Source: Geoanaerobacter pelophilus
GTDB lineage: Bacteria > Desulfobacterota > Desulfuromonadia > Geobacterales > DSM-12255
Assembly (NCBI RefSeq): GCF_018476885.1
Contig: NZ_JAHCVJ010000008.1
Location: 62,001-126,000 of the forward strand
Reading direction: 5' to 3'
DNA length: 64,000 bases
Shown here: in pieces, positions 52,347-62,503 of the stretch
Layout of the letters: every line of letters begins with the position of its first letter
Position numbering within the stretch: position 1 is the stretch's first letter
Notes under the pieces: generated by a model
Database searches by the model: none
The model's input: the letters and a program-made list of their open reading frames with translations, nothing else
What the model was told of the DNA's origin: nothing
Program-made: the position numbers and the translations under genes

Positions 52347-52547
52347 ATGGTTGTTCTTGTACGCTGTAACGATGATACCTGTTCAGTGGCTCTTGAGTCG
52401 TGTCTTGATGGTTTGATCAAAGGGGGCTTGATATCTGCTTATCTTGATAAAGGTGAGTGGGTTTCAGTAGCGCGCAGTTTGAGGATTGCGAGGGGGGTTA
52501 TCAGTAGCCGCCGTTCGCTGGAGCGAGTAGTGGCAGCTGTTGCGTGA
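52347..52547 (+). CDS. Small protein, paralogue B (MxxLVRC family)
   Basis: 66 residues from the ATG at 52347 with GGAGG about 8 bp upstream; an ATG two codons earlier is too close to the site. MVVLVRCNDDTCSVALESCL and DGLIKGGLISAYLDKGEWVS follow paralogue A along the same pattern (LDDLIRDNRIIGF). The C-terminal RRSLERV parallels DRRLVEE in A. It has its own promoter, so the pair is not one operon. Confidence 0.6.
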   Translation: MVVLVRCNDDTCSVALESCLDGLIKGGLISAYLDKGEWVSVARSLRIARGVISSRRSLERVVAAVA

Positions 52548-52569
52548 GTTGTACGTTTATAGGATATGG

Positions 52570-52598
52570 AAATGGGCGATCGTTGGATCGCCCATTTT
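52570..52598. terminator. Bidirectional terminator
   Basis: AAATGGGCGATC pairs perfectly with GATCGCCCATTT around GTTG, flanked by A and T. It serves paralogue B and the convergent ychF gene. Confidence 0.8.
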
Positions 52599-52626
52599 GC
52601 ATATTGGGTAATATGTCGGCATCTTG

Positions 52627-53721
52627 TCAAACGTTGAAACGAAAATGCATGACATCGCCATCTTGAACCAGATACTCTTTACCTTCAAGGCGAAGCAGTC
52701 CCTTTTCCTTGGCACCTGATTCCCCGCCGCAGGCAATAAAGTCATCGAAAGCTATGACCTCTGCACGAATGAAGCCTTTCTCGAAATCCGAATGAATCAC
52801 GCCCGCAGCCTGCGGTGCTTTCGAGCCACGAATAACGGTCCACGCCCGAACTTCCTTGACCCCGGCTGTAAAGTAGGTGATCAAGCCGAGCAGTTCGTAA
52901 GCCTTCCTGATAAGACGCTCCAGCCCTGACTCTTTCAATCCGAGGTCTGCAAGAAATTCTTGCTTTTCCGAACCTTCCAGCTCAGCGATCTCTGCTTCAA
53001 TGCGGCCACAGATTGGTACTACTTGGGCGCCTTCACGTGATGCTATCTCAATTACTTTAGCCACTGCTGGGTGCTTGCCTTCGAGATCGTCTTCAGCGAC
53101 ATTGGCAACATAGAGTACCGGTTTGTCTGTAAGCAGATGCAGGTCGCGCAGCCATACAATCTCTTCGTCGCTTTCAGCAATGCCGCGTGCCGGTTTCCCC
53201 TCGCCAAGCAGATCTCTGACGCGAATATAGAAGTCAACCTCATCTTTGGCTTTCTTGTCTCCGCTCCGGGCCTGTTTCTCTACCCGCAGTAGTTTTTTCT
53301 CAACAGTATCAAGGTCTGCCAGGCCAAGTTCAGTTTGAATCACCTCAATATCTCCGGCTGGGTCAACGCAGCCATTGACATGAACTACATTTTCGTCCTC
53401 AAAACATCGGACAACATGGACAATTGCATCTACGGAGCGTATATGGCCTAAAAACTGGTTCCCTAACCCCTCACCCTGGCTGGCGCCCTTGACGAGACCG
53501 GCAATGTCTACAAATTCGATTGTTGTCGGCAACGTCTTTTGGGGGATTACTATCTCAGCCAGTTGATCGAGTCTGCGATCCGGGACCTGGACAATGCCGA
53601 CATTCGGGTCAATGGTGCAAAATGGGTAGTTGGCTGATTCGGCTCCTGCCGATGTCAGAGCATTAAAAATAGTCGATTTCCCAACATTTGGCAGGCCGAC
53701 TATGCCGCAATTCAGGGCCAT
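52627..53721 (-). CDS. ychF: Obg-like GTPase/ATPase YchF
   Basis: 364 residues. P-loop GLPNVGKST (8-16), switch region [10 protein letters not shown], and the YchF-specific C-terminal TGS-like domain ([37 protein letters not shown]). YchF binds ATP, associates with ribosomes and is linked to oxidative-stress response. It is the last gene of the prs-rplY-pth-ychF run. Confidence 0.95.
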   Translation of the reverse strand: MALNCGIVGLPNVGKSTIFNALTSAGAESANYPFCTIDPNVGIVQVPDRRLDQLAEIVIPQKTLPTTIEFVDIAGLVKGASQGEGLGNQFLGHIRSVDAIVHVVRCFEDENVVHVNGCVDPAGDIEVIQTELGLADLDTVEKKLLRVEKQARSGDKKAKDEVDFYIRVRDLLGEGKPARGIAESDEEIVWLRDLHLLTDKPVLYVANVAEDDLEGKHPAVAKVIEIASREGAQVVPICGRIEAEIAELEGSEKQEFLADLGLKESGLERLIRKAYELLGLITYFTAGVKEVRAWTVIRGSKAPQAAGVIHSDFEKGFIRAEVIAFDDFIACGGESGAKEKGLLRLEGKEYLVQDGDVMHFRFNV

Positions 53722-53755
53722 TTATATGTCCTTCCTGTGATTGACCAGCCACTCT

Positions 53756-54337
53756 TTATCCGGCCAGTAAATCCTTGTTGTTGTAAATGCTCATTGCCTT
53801 GGGGAGGCCTTCTGAGACCAGCATTTCGATCGCATCTACAATACGGTCTAAAAGGGTTGAGAGTTCCGCCATCTCACTCTTAGAAAACGGGGAGAGGACA
53901 TAATCAGCAGTATCTCCGAACTTAGAGCGATCGATGCCGACCCTGATTCTGGTGAATTCTCCGCTGCCAAGTTCTTGAAGCAGTGAGCGGAGGCCGTTAT
54001 GTCCGCCATGCCCGCCGCCCTTTTTAAGTTTTATCTGGCCGAAGGGGATATCAAGGTCATCATGGATGACAATCAGGTCGTCAAGGGTCAGCTTGTGATA
54101 ATGCAATGCAGGAGATACAGCACGGCCGGAGAGGTTCATGAATGTCTGAGGTTTAAGGAGATGGAGACGTTCCCCCCAGCAAGTCGTTTCGCCGTAAAGG
54201 CCTGAAAATGCCTTCTTGGTTATGGCGACATTTGCATGGTGCGCAAGACGATCCACTACCATGAAACCAGCATTGTGGCGGGTCCAGAGGTATTTGGTGC
54301 CGGGATTACCCAGCCCGGCAAGCAGTTTGCCTGACAT
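53756..54337 (-). CDS. pth: Peptidyl-tRNA hydrolase
   Basis: 193 residues, full length for Pth. Active-site His in TRHNAGFMVVDRLA, LKPQTFMNLSG, HDDLDIPFGQIKLKKGGGHG and GGHNGLRSL are characteristic. It recycles peptidyl-tRNA in the cytoplasm. It lies between ychF and rplY, the usual order in these bacteria. Confidence 0.95.
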   Translation of the reverse strand: MSGKLLAGLGNPGTKYLWTRHNAGFMVVDRLAHHANVAITKKAFSGLYGETTCWGERLHLLKPQTFMNLSGRAVSPALHYHKLTLDDLIVIHDDLDIPFGQIKLKKGGGHGGHNGLRSLLQELGSGEFTRIRVGIDRSKFGDTADYVLSPFSKSEMAELSTLLDRIVDAIEMLVSEGLPKAMSIYNNKDLLAG

Positions 54338-54367
54338 CTTATTCCCTGCTGCCGGGCTCGATCGTTA

Positions 54368-54952
54368 TTACTCGGCTGCCGGTGCATCTTCCTTGGCTTT
54401 GCCAAGGATGCTTACTATGGATGCCCTGCCGTCGAGCAGAACTTTAACGCCCTGTGTCAATTTGAGGTCTGAAACGTGGATGGAGTGACCGATAGTGAGA
54501 TCGGTAATATCCACTTCAATGCTTTCCGGGATCTGCCCGGGAAGGCATTCGATGTCAAGTGAGTGGGTCGGGAAGTCCAGCATGCCACCCTCTTTAACGC
54601 CGATAGCAGTTCCAACCAGTTTGACAGGGACATGAACGCGGATCTTGTCAGCCATGTCAAGTTTGTGAAAATCGACATGCTTTACGTTGCGTTTGATCGG
54701 GTCCTTGAGAAGGTCGGTTACGATCACCAAGCTGCCATCGAGGCTTCCGCACCCTTTGATGGTGAGCAGGGTATTCTGGCCGCTCTGGCCTGAGAGTGCA
54801 GCGCCCAGCTCTTTCGGGTGCAGGGTGACTGAAGTTGACTCAATCCCTTTGCCGTAGACGACCCCAGGGATGAGTCCCTGTGCTCTCAGCTGACGGCAGC
54901 CGTTCTTGCCGCTCTGTGTTCTCGGTTGAAGTGTAATTTCGTTCTGTGCCAT
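54368..54952 (-). CDS. rplY: Large ribosomal subunit protein bL25 (Ctc form)
   Basis: 194 residues, so the longer Ctc-type with both L25 and TL5-like beta domain. RTQSGKNGCRQLRAQGLIPG and VVYGKG identify it; the C-terminus is acidic (AKEDAPAAE). It binds 5S rRNA. GGAGG precedes the ATG. The prs gene is 45 bp upstream. Confidence 0.93.
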   Translation of the reverse strand: MAQNEITLQPRTQSGKNGCRQLRAQGLIPGVVYGKGIESTSVTLHPKELGAALSGQSGQNTLLTIKGCGSLDGSLVIVTDLLKDPIKRNVKHVDFHKLDMADKIRVHVPVKLVGTAIGVKEGGMLDFPTHSLDIECLPGQIPESIEVDITDLTIGHSIHVSDLKLTQGVKVLLDGRASIVSILGKAKEDAPAAE

Positions 54953-54997
54953 AAAATCCTCCAGTTGGAATCTTGGACGGTTGATTATCGGTTTGGT

Positions 54998-55945
54998 TTA
55001 TACAAATAGTGAGCTGACTGATTCGTCCTCATGGATACGACGAATCGCCTCAGCAAGGAGCTCAGCCGACGTAAGTACTTTAATTTTGTTACTCTGTAGC
55101 GATTTATCGCCCAACGGCACAGTATCGGTGATAATGAGTTCCTCGATATCTGATGAGTTGATCCTGTCTATGGCCGGACCAGAGAGGACGCCATGGGTAG
55201 CGCATGCATGAATTGCCCTGGCGCCGTGAGACTTGAGGGCTTTGGCTGCCTGGGTGAGCGTTCCAGCTGTATCGATCATGTCGTCAAGGATTATTGCTGT
55301 TTTATCGCGCACTTCACCGATCAGGTGCATTACTTCGGCAACATTGGGTCCGGTGCGTCGTTTATCGATAATAGCAAGTGTGCAGCCAAGCCGTTTGGCA
55401 AAGGCTCGAGCGCGCTCTGTCCCCCCGGCATCCGGAGAAACCATGACGATCTCATTGCTATCGGGGAAACGCGATTTGAGGTGGCTGAGAATTACTGGTG
55501 CCGCATAGAGGTTGTCCACCGGGATATTGAAAAAGCCCTGTATCTGGCCGGCATGCAAATCAACCGTTACAACCCTGTCTGCTCCTGAAGTGGTCAGCAG
55601 GTCGGCAACCAGCTTCGAGGAAATCGGAGTGCGTGGCGCCACCTTGCGATCCTGGCGCGCATAGCCGTAATACGGAATCACGGCAGTGATGGTTGCTGCA
55701 GATGCCCGTTTGACAGCATCCATCATGATCAGCAGTTCCATCAAGTTGTTGTTGGTAGGTGCGCAGGTCGACTGGATCAGGTAAACGTCTCTGCCCCGGA
55801 CGTTTTCACCAATCTCAACCATAATCTCGCCGTCAGAAAAAGTCTTGACCTTTGCAGAGCCAAGAGGAACGCCGAGACTTTTGCAGATCTTCTCTGCCAG
55901 GACAGGATTTGAGTTACCGCAAAAAACCTTGATTTTGTCTTCCAT
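54998..55945 (-). CDS. prs: Ribose-phosphate pyrophosphokinase
   Basis: 315 residues. The conserved flexible loop [31 protein letters not shown] and the PRPP-binding [10 protein letters not shown] are all present. It makes PRPP from ribose-5-phosphate and ATP for nucleotide, His and Trp synthesis. A tRNA(Gln) gene lies 73 bp upstream on the same strand. Confidence 0.95.
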   Translation of the reverse strand: MEDKIKVFCGNSNPVLAEKICKSLGVPLGSAKVKTFSDGEIMVEIGENVRGRDVYLIQSTCAPTNNNLMELLIMMDAVKRASAATITAVIPYYGYARQDRKVAPRTPISSKLVADLLTTSGADRVVTVDLHAGQIQGFFNIPVDNLYAAPVILSHLKSRFPDSNEIVMVSPDAGGTERARAFAKRLGCTLAIIDKRRTGPNVAEVMHLIGEVRDKTAIILDDMIDTAGTLTQAAKALKSHGARAIHACATHGVLSGPAIDRINSSDIEELIITDTVPLGDKSLQSNKIKVLTSAELLAEAIRRIHEDESVSSLFV

Positions 55946-56018
55946 GGTCGCAGATACCTTGACGATTCGTACAAAACGCCCCTTTTGGGGGCGCTTGATA
56001 CTGTCGTTCCAGAAGTTG

Positions 56019-56093
56019 TGGCTGGGGCGCCAGGGTTCGAACCTGGGAATGCCGGAATCAAAATCCGGTGCCTTACCGCTTGGCGACGCCCCA
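56019..56093 (-). tRNA. tRNA-Gln (anticodon TTG)
   Basis: 75 nt including an encoded 3' CCA. The acceptor stem TGGGGCG pairs with CGCCCCA. The anticodon stem CCGGA/TCCGG encloses the loop TTTTGAT with anticodon TTG (Gln). The T arm has GGTTCGAACC. It lies between ispE and prs, both on the same strand, a usual arrangement in Geobacter relatives. Confidence 0.93.
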
Positions 56094-56146
56094 ACAAAAG
56101 GAGCTAAGCCGTAACTTAGTCTATTGATGAATGCTATATTACAGTA

Positions 56147-56995
56147 TTACAAGGTTTTGACAGCCGCTGTGAACCAGTTGTGCTCAGTGGCAATTTTCTT
56201 TGCCGCCTCACGGGCAGCAGCTTCGTCCTCGAAGATACCGAACACTGTTGGCCCGCTGCCGGACATTAAGGAGGCCGCTGCCCCGTACTGTATGAGAAGG
56301 TTCTTGATGTCACGAATCACCGGAAAGCGGGATATGGTGACGGATTCAAGATCATTTCCAAGAACGGCACAGAGTTCTGCAATGTTGTCAAAGAAGTTAG
56401 GCATTGTATTGACATCTTTTCCTATTGTCAATTGCAAATTTTTATATACCCATGCAGTGGAAACATGAACATTGGGGTTCACCAACACAATCCACGGTCG
56501 TGGTATCTTTTCGATCCGGGTGAGTTTTTCCCCAATACCTTCGGCAATCGAAGTGTCTCCGAAGATAAAGAAAGGGACATCGGCTCCCAGAGTGACTCCG
56601 ATCTCCATTAGTTGTTCGGTGCTAAGTCCAAGTTCGAGCAGGTTGTTAAGCCCCATGAGCACGGTTGCCGCGTCACTACTTCCTCCCCCGAGTCCAGCTG
56701 CAACCGGGATTTTTTTATCAATGTCGATTGCAACGCCGACCGGCTTTTGGGAAAGGTCCAGCACTGCCTTGGCGGCTCGCCATGCGATGTTTTCCGGTCC
56801 GTCAGGCACACTATTGCGGTTGCAGGTTACCGTAATCCCTGTGGAGCCGGTCAGGTTGATGCGGATCGTATCGCAGAGGTCAACTCTCTGCATGATCATT
56901 CTCAGGTCATGATAGCCGTCAGGCCTTTTGCTTAGGACATCAAGGCGATAATTAACTTTGGCTGGAGCTGAAAGCTCAACTGATTTGTTTGGCAT
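56147..56995 (-). CDS. ispE: 4-diphosphocytidyl-2-C-methyl-D-erythritol kinase
   Basis: 282 residues. GHMP-kinase motifs: [20 protein letters not shown] near the N-terminus, [14 protein letters not shown] (ATP loop) and [14 protein letters not shown]. IspE phosphorylates CDP-methylerythritol in the non-mevalonate isoprenoid pathway, which also feeds hopanoids. Standard length. It is upstream of the tRNA and prs. Confidence 0.94.
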   Translation of the reverse strand: MPNKSVELSAPAKVNYRLDVLSKRPDGYHDLRMIMQRVDLCDTIRINLTGSTGITVTCNRNSVPDGPENIAWRAAKAVLDLSQKPVGVAIDIDKKIPVAAGLGGGSSDAATVLMGLNNLLELGLSTEQLMEIGVTLGADVPFFIFGDTSIAEGIGEKLTRIEKIPRPWIVLVNPNVHVSTAWVYKNLQLTIGKDVNTMPNFFDNIAELCAVLGNDLESVTISRFPVIRDIKNLLIQYGAAASLMSGSGPTVFGIFEDEAAAREAAKKIATEHNWFTAAVKTL

Positions 56996-57117
56996 GAAGC
57001 AAGTCCTATCTAAGTTAAATGGGTTGCGTCTTATTATCGCAAACTCTTCGGAAAATCAAGGACAAGACAGAACTGTTTGCTGATAAGACTGCGTTGTTAA
57101 AAAACTTTTATTTGCCA

Positions 57118-57147
57118 TTGACACTGTATCAGTGAGTGGCTTACTAT
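57118..57147 (+). promoter_or_regulatory. Sigma-70 promoter of the hexaheme cytochrome operon
   Basis: TTGACA (57118-57123), an 18-bp spacer and TACTAT (57142-57147), 42 bp upstream of the cytochrome start. Confidence 0.6.
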
Positions 57148-57188
57148 GTTTGTCCGCCGTAATTAGCAATACTTTGATGGGGGTGTAT

Positions 57189-57989
57189 ATGAAACGGTTT
57201 CTGCTGGCAGTCATCTGTCTCCTTTGCCTGGTAGGACTGGCCTTTGCTCAGTCCGGAACAAAGAAAAAGAAGCCCAAGCCTTTTGATTACGGCAAAGTGG
57301 TAATAAACAACTTTTCCTCAAAGGTTGGTCTTGCCCCTGTTGAGTTTGATCACTGGTCGCATCGGGCACGGTTTACCTGCCGCCTGTGCCATGTTGACAT
57401 CGGATTTGCCATGAAGGGGGGAGATACCCAGATCAAGGCTGCCGACAACATGCGCGGCTATTTCTGTGGCGTCTGCCACAACGACAAGATGATCGTCGAG
57501 GACAGAAAGGTCTTTTCTGCATGTGCCAAGGAATTTTCGCGTGGCGACTTGAAGCGCTGCGAACGGTGTCATGTGGCGAACCCGAACTCTAAAAAAGAGG
57601 CAGAATTCTACAAGCTTGCTGATCGACTCCCCAAAGAGCGCGGCGGCAATGGCATTAACTGGGAGCTGGCAGAAGAGAAAGGGCAGATCAAGCTCATCGA
57701 CTATATTGAAGGGGTGTCGGTCAAGCGTTTGCAGTTGCCGGGGCAGAAAGATTTTTCCATTGGCTCAAAAATGGAAGGGATGCCTGATATCATCTTCTCC
57801 CACAAAAAACATACTGTCTGGAACGGGTGCGAGGTATGCCATCCGGAGATATTTGTCGGTGTGAAGAAGGGCGCAACCAAATACACCATGATAGAGCTTT
57901 TCGAAGGGAAATACTGCGGAGTCTGCCATGATACGGTAGCCTTCCCGCAAACCGATTGCCAGAGATGCCACACAAAGCCACTACAATAA
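57189..57989 (+). CDS. Hexaheme c-type cytochrome, two triheme c7-like modules (first)
   Basis: 266 residues from the ATG at 57189 (GGGGGT site). A signal peptide ends LAFA. Six heme motifs occur as two sets of three: CRLCH, CGVCH, CERCH and CEVCH, CGVCH, CQRCH. Each set begins with F.H..H (FDHWSHRARF, FSHKKHTVW), giving axial histidines, the layout of the c7-type triheme domain found in long Geobacter nanowire-like cytochromes. It should move electrons in the periplasm. Its 3' end overlaps the next cytochrome gene by 25 bp. Confidence 0.88.
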   Translation: MKRFLLAVICLLCLVGLAFAQSGTKKKKPKPFDYGKVVINNFSSKVGLAPVEFDHWSHRARFTCRLCHVDIGFAMKGGDTQIKAADNMRGYFCGVCHNDKMIVEDRKVFSACAKEFSRGDLKRCERCHVANPNSKKEAEFYKLADRLPKERGGNGINWELAEEKGQIKLIDYIEGVSVKRLQLPGQKDFSIGSKMEGMPDIIFSHKKHTVWNGCEVCHPEIFVGVKKGATKYTMIELFEGKYCGVCHDTVAFPQTDCQRCHTKPLQ

Positions 57990-58732
57990 TCCGCTGGTTG
58001 ATCGCCATCGGGCTGCTGGTGGTAGTTCCGGTTGCTGCCTGGGCCTATTTTGACCTCCCACCGCTGCCTCCACCCGAGGAGTATGGCAACCTGCTCATAA
58101 GCCGGGGGACCAAGGCAAAAGGGGTTAAACCGGTGTTCTTTTCGCACTGGAGCCACCGTACGCTCTATACCTGCAGGGTTTGTCATACTGAACTTGAGTT
58201 CAATATGGAGGTCAATTCGACGGAAATAACTGAGGATGCGAGCAGAAAAGGACGGTTTTGCGGTGCCTGCCATAACGGCAAGACCGCTTTTGGCCACCTC
58301 AAGAACTGTGAGCGTTGCCATACCGGGGAGATCAACTCGAATAGCGACAAGTTCTCAATCTTTTCCCGGTTCGACTTCCCTCGTACCGACTATGGTAACA
58401 GGATCGATTGGGTTGAGGCCATGAAGGTGCGTCTCATCTTCCCGAATCGCTATCTCAAGACCAAATCTCAGGATATCCAGTTTGACAAGAAGTTGAGTCT
58501 TGATGCTGAGTGGAACATGATCCCGCCGTCCATATTTCCGCATAGGGCCCACACAGCTTGGCTTGACTGCAACAACTGTCACCCTGAGATTTTCAATATC
58601 AAGAGAAAAGGCACCAAGTTCACCATGGCAAAAATCCTCAAGGGCGAATACTGCGGGGTTTGTCACGTTAACGTGGCTTTCCCGATGGATGATTGCAAAC
58701 GGTGTCATCCCGGCATCAGAAAGGGCGTTTAA
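57965..58732 (+). CDS. Hexaheme c-type cytochrome, two triheme c7-like modules (second)
   Basis: 255 residues from the ATG at 57965 (a TTG three codons upstream is possible). An N-terminal hydrophobic helix (TIIRWLIAIGLLVVVPVAAW) may remain as a membrane anchor. Motifs: CRVCH, CGACH, CERCH and CNNCH, CGVCH, CKRCH, with FSHWSHRTLY and FPHRAHTAW before each set. It is a clear paralogue of the preceding cytochrome and coupled to it by overlap. The pair could form a periplasmic electron chain with one membrane-held member. Confidence 0.85.
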   Translation: MPHKATTIIRWLIAIGLLVVVPVAAWAYFDLPPLPPPEEYGNLLISRGTKAKGVKPVFFSHWSHRTLYTCRVCHTELEFNMEVNSTEITEDASRKGRFCGACHNGKTAFGHLKNCERCHTGEINSNSDKFSIFSRFDFPRTDYGNRIDWVEAMKVRLIFPNRYLKTKSQDIQFDKKLSLDAEWNMIPPSIFPHRAHTAWLDCNNCHPEIFNIKRKGTKFTMAKILKGEYCGVCHVNVAFPMDDCKRCHPGIRKGV

Positions 58733-58734
58733 GA

Positions 58735-59034
58735 ATGTACAGAATCTTTATAAAGCTTACGCTTTGTGCAGTACTGACCTTGGCTTTGGCCGGCGCAGGG
58801 ATGTGTGCCGGTGATGACTGGAAAAAAGAGTTTGAAGATATCTGTAACAAAACCGAGAATTCGATGGCACTGCCAACCGAAGAGCTGAAGTCTCTTGTGG
58901 CAAGATGCGACAAGCTCAAGCCAGTAATTGATGCCCAGGACGAGAGCACTAAAAAGGTTTTTCGCAAGCGTCTGCAGCTCTGTCGCGACCTATATGACTT
59001 TGTTCTCAAGTCGAGGGAGCAGGAGAAAAAATAA
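58735..59034 (+). CDS. Small secreted protein of the cytochrome operon
   Basis: 99 residues from the ATG at 58735 (AAAGGG upstream), 2 bp after the cytochrome stop. The signal peptide ends GAGMCAG. The mature part is helical and charged with EDICNKTENSMALPTEELKS, ARCDKLKP and RLQLCRDLYD: three cysteines, no heme motif. It is probably an accessory or assembly protein for the two cytochromes. No family was recognised. Confidence 0.7.
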   Translation: MYRIFIKLTLCAVLTLALAGAGMCAGDDWKKEFEDICNKTENSMALPTEELKSLVARCDKLKPVIDAQDESTKKVFRKRLQLCRDLYDFVLKSREQEKK

Positions 59035-59062
59035 TTACTTAGTGTGTCACTAATGTCTTTTT

Positions 59063-59096
59063 GGGGAGGGGCGCAACTGCGCCCCTTTTCGTTTTA
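59063..59096. terminator. Terminator after the cytochrome operon
   Basis: AGGGGCGC pairs with GCGCCCCT around AACT, followed by TTTCGTTTT. The clpB stop lies just inside the T-rich end, so the terminator is shared with the convergent gene. Confidence 0.85.
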
Positions 59097-61691
59097 TAGT
59101 TTCTTTGCCAGCACCAATCCTTGCCCCTGCATATCAATATCTACTTTGACTGTATCTCCTTCCTGGAATTTCCCATCCAGAATCATGAGTGCCAGCGGGT
59201 CCTGGATCCGTCGCTGGATGGTCCGCTTCAATGGGCGTGCGCCAAAGGCCGGGTCATAGCCATCGTGCGCGACAAACTCGCGGGCCTTATCGGTTACCAC
59301 CATTTTCAGGTTACGTTCAGCCAGTCTTTCTTCCAGGCCCTGCAGTTGTATACCGACAATCTGTTTGATCCTTTCCAATGGCAGGGCATGGTAAATGACT
59401 ATTTCGTCGATCCGATTAAGGAACTCAGGCTTGAAGTGCTCCTTGAGGGTCTCCATGACCATTGTTCGCATCTTGGTATACTCTTCAGTCCCGTATTGCT
59501 GTATCCACTGGGAGCCGAGGTTGCTGGTCATGATGATTACCGTGTTGCGGAAATCGATTGTTCTGCCCTGGCCATCGGTCAGCCTGCCATCATCCAGCAG
59601 TTGCAACAGGACGTTGAATACCTCCGGGTGGGCCTTTTCAATCTCGTCAAACAGAATTATCGAATAGGGACGACGCTTGACAGCTTCTGTCAGCTGGCCT
59701 CCCTCCTCGTAGCCGACATAGCCGGGAGGGGCGCCGATAAGCCGGGCAACAGTGTGCTTCTCCTGATATTCGCTCATGTCGATACGGACGATGGCCTGGT
59801 CATCGTCGAACAGGAACGATGCCAGGGCGCGGGCCGTTTCGGTTTTGCCGACACCTGTCGGCCCGAGGAAAATAAAGGAGCCGATCGGCCGGTTTGGGTC
59901 TGACAATCCGGCTCGTGCCCTACGTACCGCATTCGACACCAGAATCAGCGCTTCGTCCTGGCCGACCACCCGGCTTTTCAATCGTTCTTCCATTTTTACC
60001 AGCTTTTCTGCTTCAGATTCCATCATCCTGTTGACCGGAATGCCGGTCCATTTGGCAACTATCTCGGCCACCAGATTGCCATCAACCTCTTCCGGCAGCA
60101 TTTTCCCTTCTTTTTGCCTCTGGGTCATCTCATCATTTCGCTCTGAGATCTCTTTCTCTATGGCAGGGATCTCCCCATAACGAAGCTCCGCTGTCCGGGC
60201 AAGGTTGCCTTCCCGTTCGCATTTTTTGGATTCTTCCCGCTTCTCTTCGAGTTGCTTTTTGAGTTCACTGATCCTGGCATGCAGGTCTTTTTCCTGCTTC
60301 CAGTGTGACTTGAGCCCAGCGGACTGTGCTTTTAGCTCTTCCAGCTCATCGGCGAGCTTTCTGAGCCGCTCCTGGGCGTGCTGATCCTGTTCACGGAGCA
60401 ACGCCTGCTTCTCGATTTCCAGCTGGATAATCCGTCGCTCGACCTCGTCAATCTCCTGCGGCATTGAGTCTATTTCGATCCTGAGTCTTGATGCCGCCTC
60501 GTCAATCAGGTCAATGGCCTTGTCAGGGAGAAACCGGTCGGTAATGTAGCGATCAGACAGAGTTGCCGCAGCAATTATCGCACTGTCCTTGATCCTGATC
60601 CCGTGGAAGTTCTCATATTTTTCCTTGAGCCCTCGCAGGATGGCTATGGTGTCTTCAACGCTTGGCTCGCCGGTGTATATCTGTTGGAAGCGGCGCTCCA
60701 GAGCGGCATCCTTCTCGATATACTTTCGATACTCATTGAGAGTAGTTGCTCCGATGCAGTGCAGTTCACCGCGCGCCAAAGCCGGTTTAAGCATGTTCGA
60801 GGCATCCATGGCCCCTTCTGCGGCTCCTGCGCCGACAAGGGTATGGAGTTCGTCAATGAACAGGATGATCATCCCGTCTGACTTCTCCACCTCCTTGATC
60901 ACTGCCTTCAGCCGGTCTTCGAATTCCCCGCGGTATTTGGCACCGGCAATTAGCGAACCCATGTCAAGAGCCAGCAACCGCTTGTCTTTGAGCGCCTCCG
61001 GTACATCGCCGGCAACGATCCGTTGCGCAAGGCCTTCGACGATTGCTGTCTTGCCGACCCCAGGTTCGCCGATAAGGACCGGGTTGTTCTTGGTTCTTCT
61101 GGACAGTACCTGGATCACGCGTCTGACTTCGTCATCCCTGCCTATTACGGGGTCGAGTTTCCCTTTGCGCGCAAGGTCAGTCAGGTCTCGTGCATACTTG
61201 GCAAGCGCTTGGTAGGTTTCTTCCGGGTTCTGATTGGTAACCGGCTGGTCACCGCGCAGCTCTTGCAGGGCGGACAGGATCGCTTCCCTTGTCACCCCGC
61301 TTTCGATGAGCTGTCTTCCCGGGTTGCTGGATTTGTCAGCGACGATAGCCAAAAGGAGGTGTTCGGTCGAGACAAAGCTGTCCTTCATCTTGTCTGCCTC
61401 AGCCTGTGCCGCATTCAGGATTCGATTCAGTCCTGATGAGAGATGCACCTGGACCGTATCGCCACTGGCTTTTGGCAGCTTCTTAACCGCCTCGTCAGCC
61501 TTGTTCCTTAATGATGAGGCAGTCAACCCCACTTTTTGCAGGAGCGCAGGAACCAACCCACCCTCCTGATCCATGAGGGCCAGAAAAAGATGCTCCGGCT
61601 CTATCGCTCCGTTGCCGTTTGAAGCTGCTTTTTCATGAGCAGCTGAAAGGGCCTCCTGGGTTTTTATGGTCATCTTTTCCGGTCTGATCAT
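59094..61691 (-). CDS. clpB: ATP-dependent disaggregase ClpB
   Basis: 865 residues, normal ClpB length. The Clp_N repeats ([18 protein letters not shown]) are followed by AAA1 Walker [14 protein letters not shown] and Walker [12 protein letters not shown]. The middle coiled-coil is at about 410-525, and AAA2 has [31 protein letters not shown] is the C-terminal sensor 2 region. It extracts proteins from aggregates with DnaK. AAAGGAG precedes the ATG, and a strong promoter lies upstream. Confidence 0.96.
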   Translation of the reverse strand: MIRPEKMTIKTQEALSAAHEKAASNGNGAIEPEHLFLALMDQEGGLVPALLQKVGLTASSLRNKADEAVKKLPKASGDTVQVHLSSGLNRILNAAQAEADKMKDSFVSTEHLLLAIVADKSSNPGRQLIESGVTREAILSALQELRGDQPVTNQNPEETYQALAKYARDLTDLARKGKLDPVIGRDDEVRRVIQVLSRRTKNNPVLIGEPGVGKTAIVEGLAQRIVAGDVPEALKDKRLLALDMGSLIAGAKYRGEFEDRLKAVIKEVEKSDGMIILFIDELHTLVGAGAAEGAMDASNMLKPALARGELHCIGATTLNEYRKYIEKDAALERRFQQIYTGEPSVEDTIAILRGLKEKYENFHGIRIKDSAIIAAATLSDRYITDRFLPDKAIDLIDEAASRLRIEIDSMPQEIDEVERRIIQLEIEKQALLREQDQHAQERLRKLADELEELKAQSAGLKSHWKQEKDLHARISELKKQLEEKREESKKCEREGNLARTAELRYGEIPAIEKEISERNDEMTQRQKEGKMLPEEVDGNLVAEIVAKWTGIPVNRMMESEAEKLVKMEERLKSRVVGQDEALILVSNAVRRARAGLSDPNRPIGSFIFLGPTGVGKTETARALASFLFDDDQAIVRIDMSEYQEKHTVARLIGAPPGYVGYEEGGQLTEAVKRRPYSIILFDEIEKAHPEVFNVLLQLLDDGRLTDGQGRTIDFRNTVIIMTSNLGSQWIQQYGTEEYTKMRTMVMETLKEHFKPEFLNRIDEIVIYHALPLERIKQIVGIQLQGLEERLAERNLKMVVTDKAREFVAHDGYDPAFGARPLKRTIQRRIQDPLALMILDGKFQEGDTVKVDIDMQGQGLVLAKKL

Positions 61692-61717
61692 GGTTTAACT
61701 CCTTTCCTCATGACTGA

Positions 61718-61746
61718 AACATAATAGCGGACAGTCCGGGTGTCAA
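61718..61746 (-). promoter_or_regulatory. Promoter upstream of clpB
   Basis: On the minus strand TTGACA (61746-61741), a 17-bp spacer and TATGTT (61723-61718) lie 27 bp before the start codon. CTTGACA also partly matches a sigma-32 -35 element, so heat-shock control is possible but not distinguished. Confidence 0.6.
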
Positions 61747-61979
61747 GGCTTGCCCGGTTGCCTCTGTCCAACTTTGGCACACTGGCTGCGGATATAGCAA
61801 AAGGCCTTTGAATTGAATTAGTTTCAACCGGAGGCCGGAATTGCTGTTCAATATCCGAACAGTGGCCGAAGCGGCTAAGAGAAATATAGTTAATAAATTT
61901 GAGGTGTTATGCAAAATTGTATGTGGCATGATTTTCGGAAATGTCTCCGTATGTACTGACAGTAAAACGGAGGCATCCC

Positions 61980-62222
61980 ATGAAAAAGCTTGCGATATGT
62001 ATATTAGGGTGTGTGGTCTTGACAGGGTGCAGCGAACTTCAGGTGATCGGTAAGGCAACGCTCAGGGAGTTTGCCGCAGATACAATTAGCGTTGAAACCG
62101 AACGATATAAGGCACGACCGGCTAAAAAGCACAACGATTCGCAGACTCTTGTGGCAAAGGCATCGATGCTTGATGGGAAACTTGCTAAAGCTGAGCGTAA
62201 GGAGCTTTGGCGGAATAACTAA
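61980..62222 (+). CDS. Small lipoprotein of unknown function
   Basis: 80 residues from the ATG at 61980 (GGAGG upstream). The lipobox is LTGC (in ILGCVVLTGCSEL). The mature part is charged: VIGKATLREFAADTISVETE, then LAKAERKELWRNN. No family was recognised. It stands alone with its own terminator, divergent from clpB. Confidence 0.65.
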   Translation: MKKLAICILGCVVLTGCSELQVIGKATLREFAADTISVETERYKARPAKKHNDSQTLVAKASMLDGKLAKAERKELWRNN

Positions 62223-62247
62223 GATTTAACAGGATATCGCTTTTTTA

Positions 62248-62280
62248 CGGCTGCAGCGAGTTATCGTTGCAGCCGTTTTT
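62248..62280 (+). terminator. Terminator after the small lipoprotein gene
   Basis: CGGCTGCAGCG folds with CGTTGCAGCCG (one G-T pair) around AGTTAT, followed by TTTTT. Confidence 0.85.
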
Positions 62281-62503
62281 ATTGTGGCGCGGCCTTTGGG
62301 GGATACTCGGCCATTGCTCCGATTGGGCACTCGGTAATGCACCGTCCGCATAATGAGCACCGCTCGGGAAACTTTACCCAGGCCACCTTGCGGCTGCCGA
62401 TAGTGTCAAGGGTGATCAGCCTGGAACTGCAGGCGCTAACGCACCTGCCGCAACCGGTGCATCGCGATGTATCAACAATTATGGAGCGTTTGCCATCTTT
62501 CAT
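62279..62503 (-). CDS. Ferredoxin-like protein with two [4Fe-4S] clusters
   Basis: 74 residues. Two cluster motifs: CTGCGRCVSAC and CSLCGRCITECP. The second has the full C-x2-C-x2-C-x3-CP; the first is C-x2-C-x2-C-x3-C with its fourth cysteine shared across. It carries electrons in the cytoplasm. Its ATG overlaps the stop of the Cys-rich miniprotein gene (ATGA). Confidence 0.85.
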   Translation of the reverse strand: MKDGKRSIIVDTSRCTGCGRCVSACSSRLITLDTIGSRKVAWVKFPERCSLCGRCITECPIGAMAEYPPKAAPQ

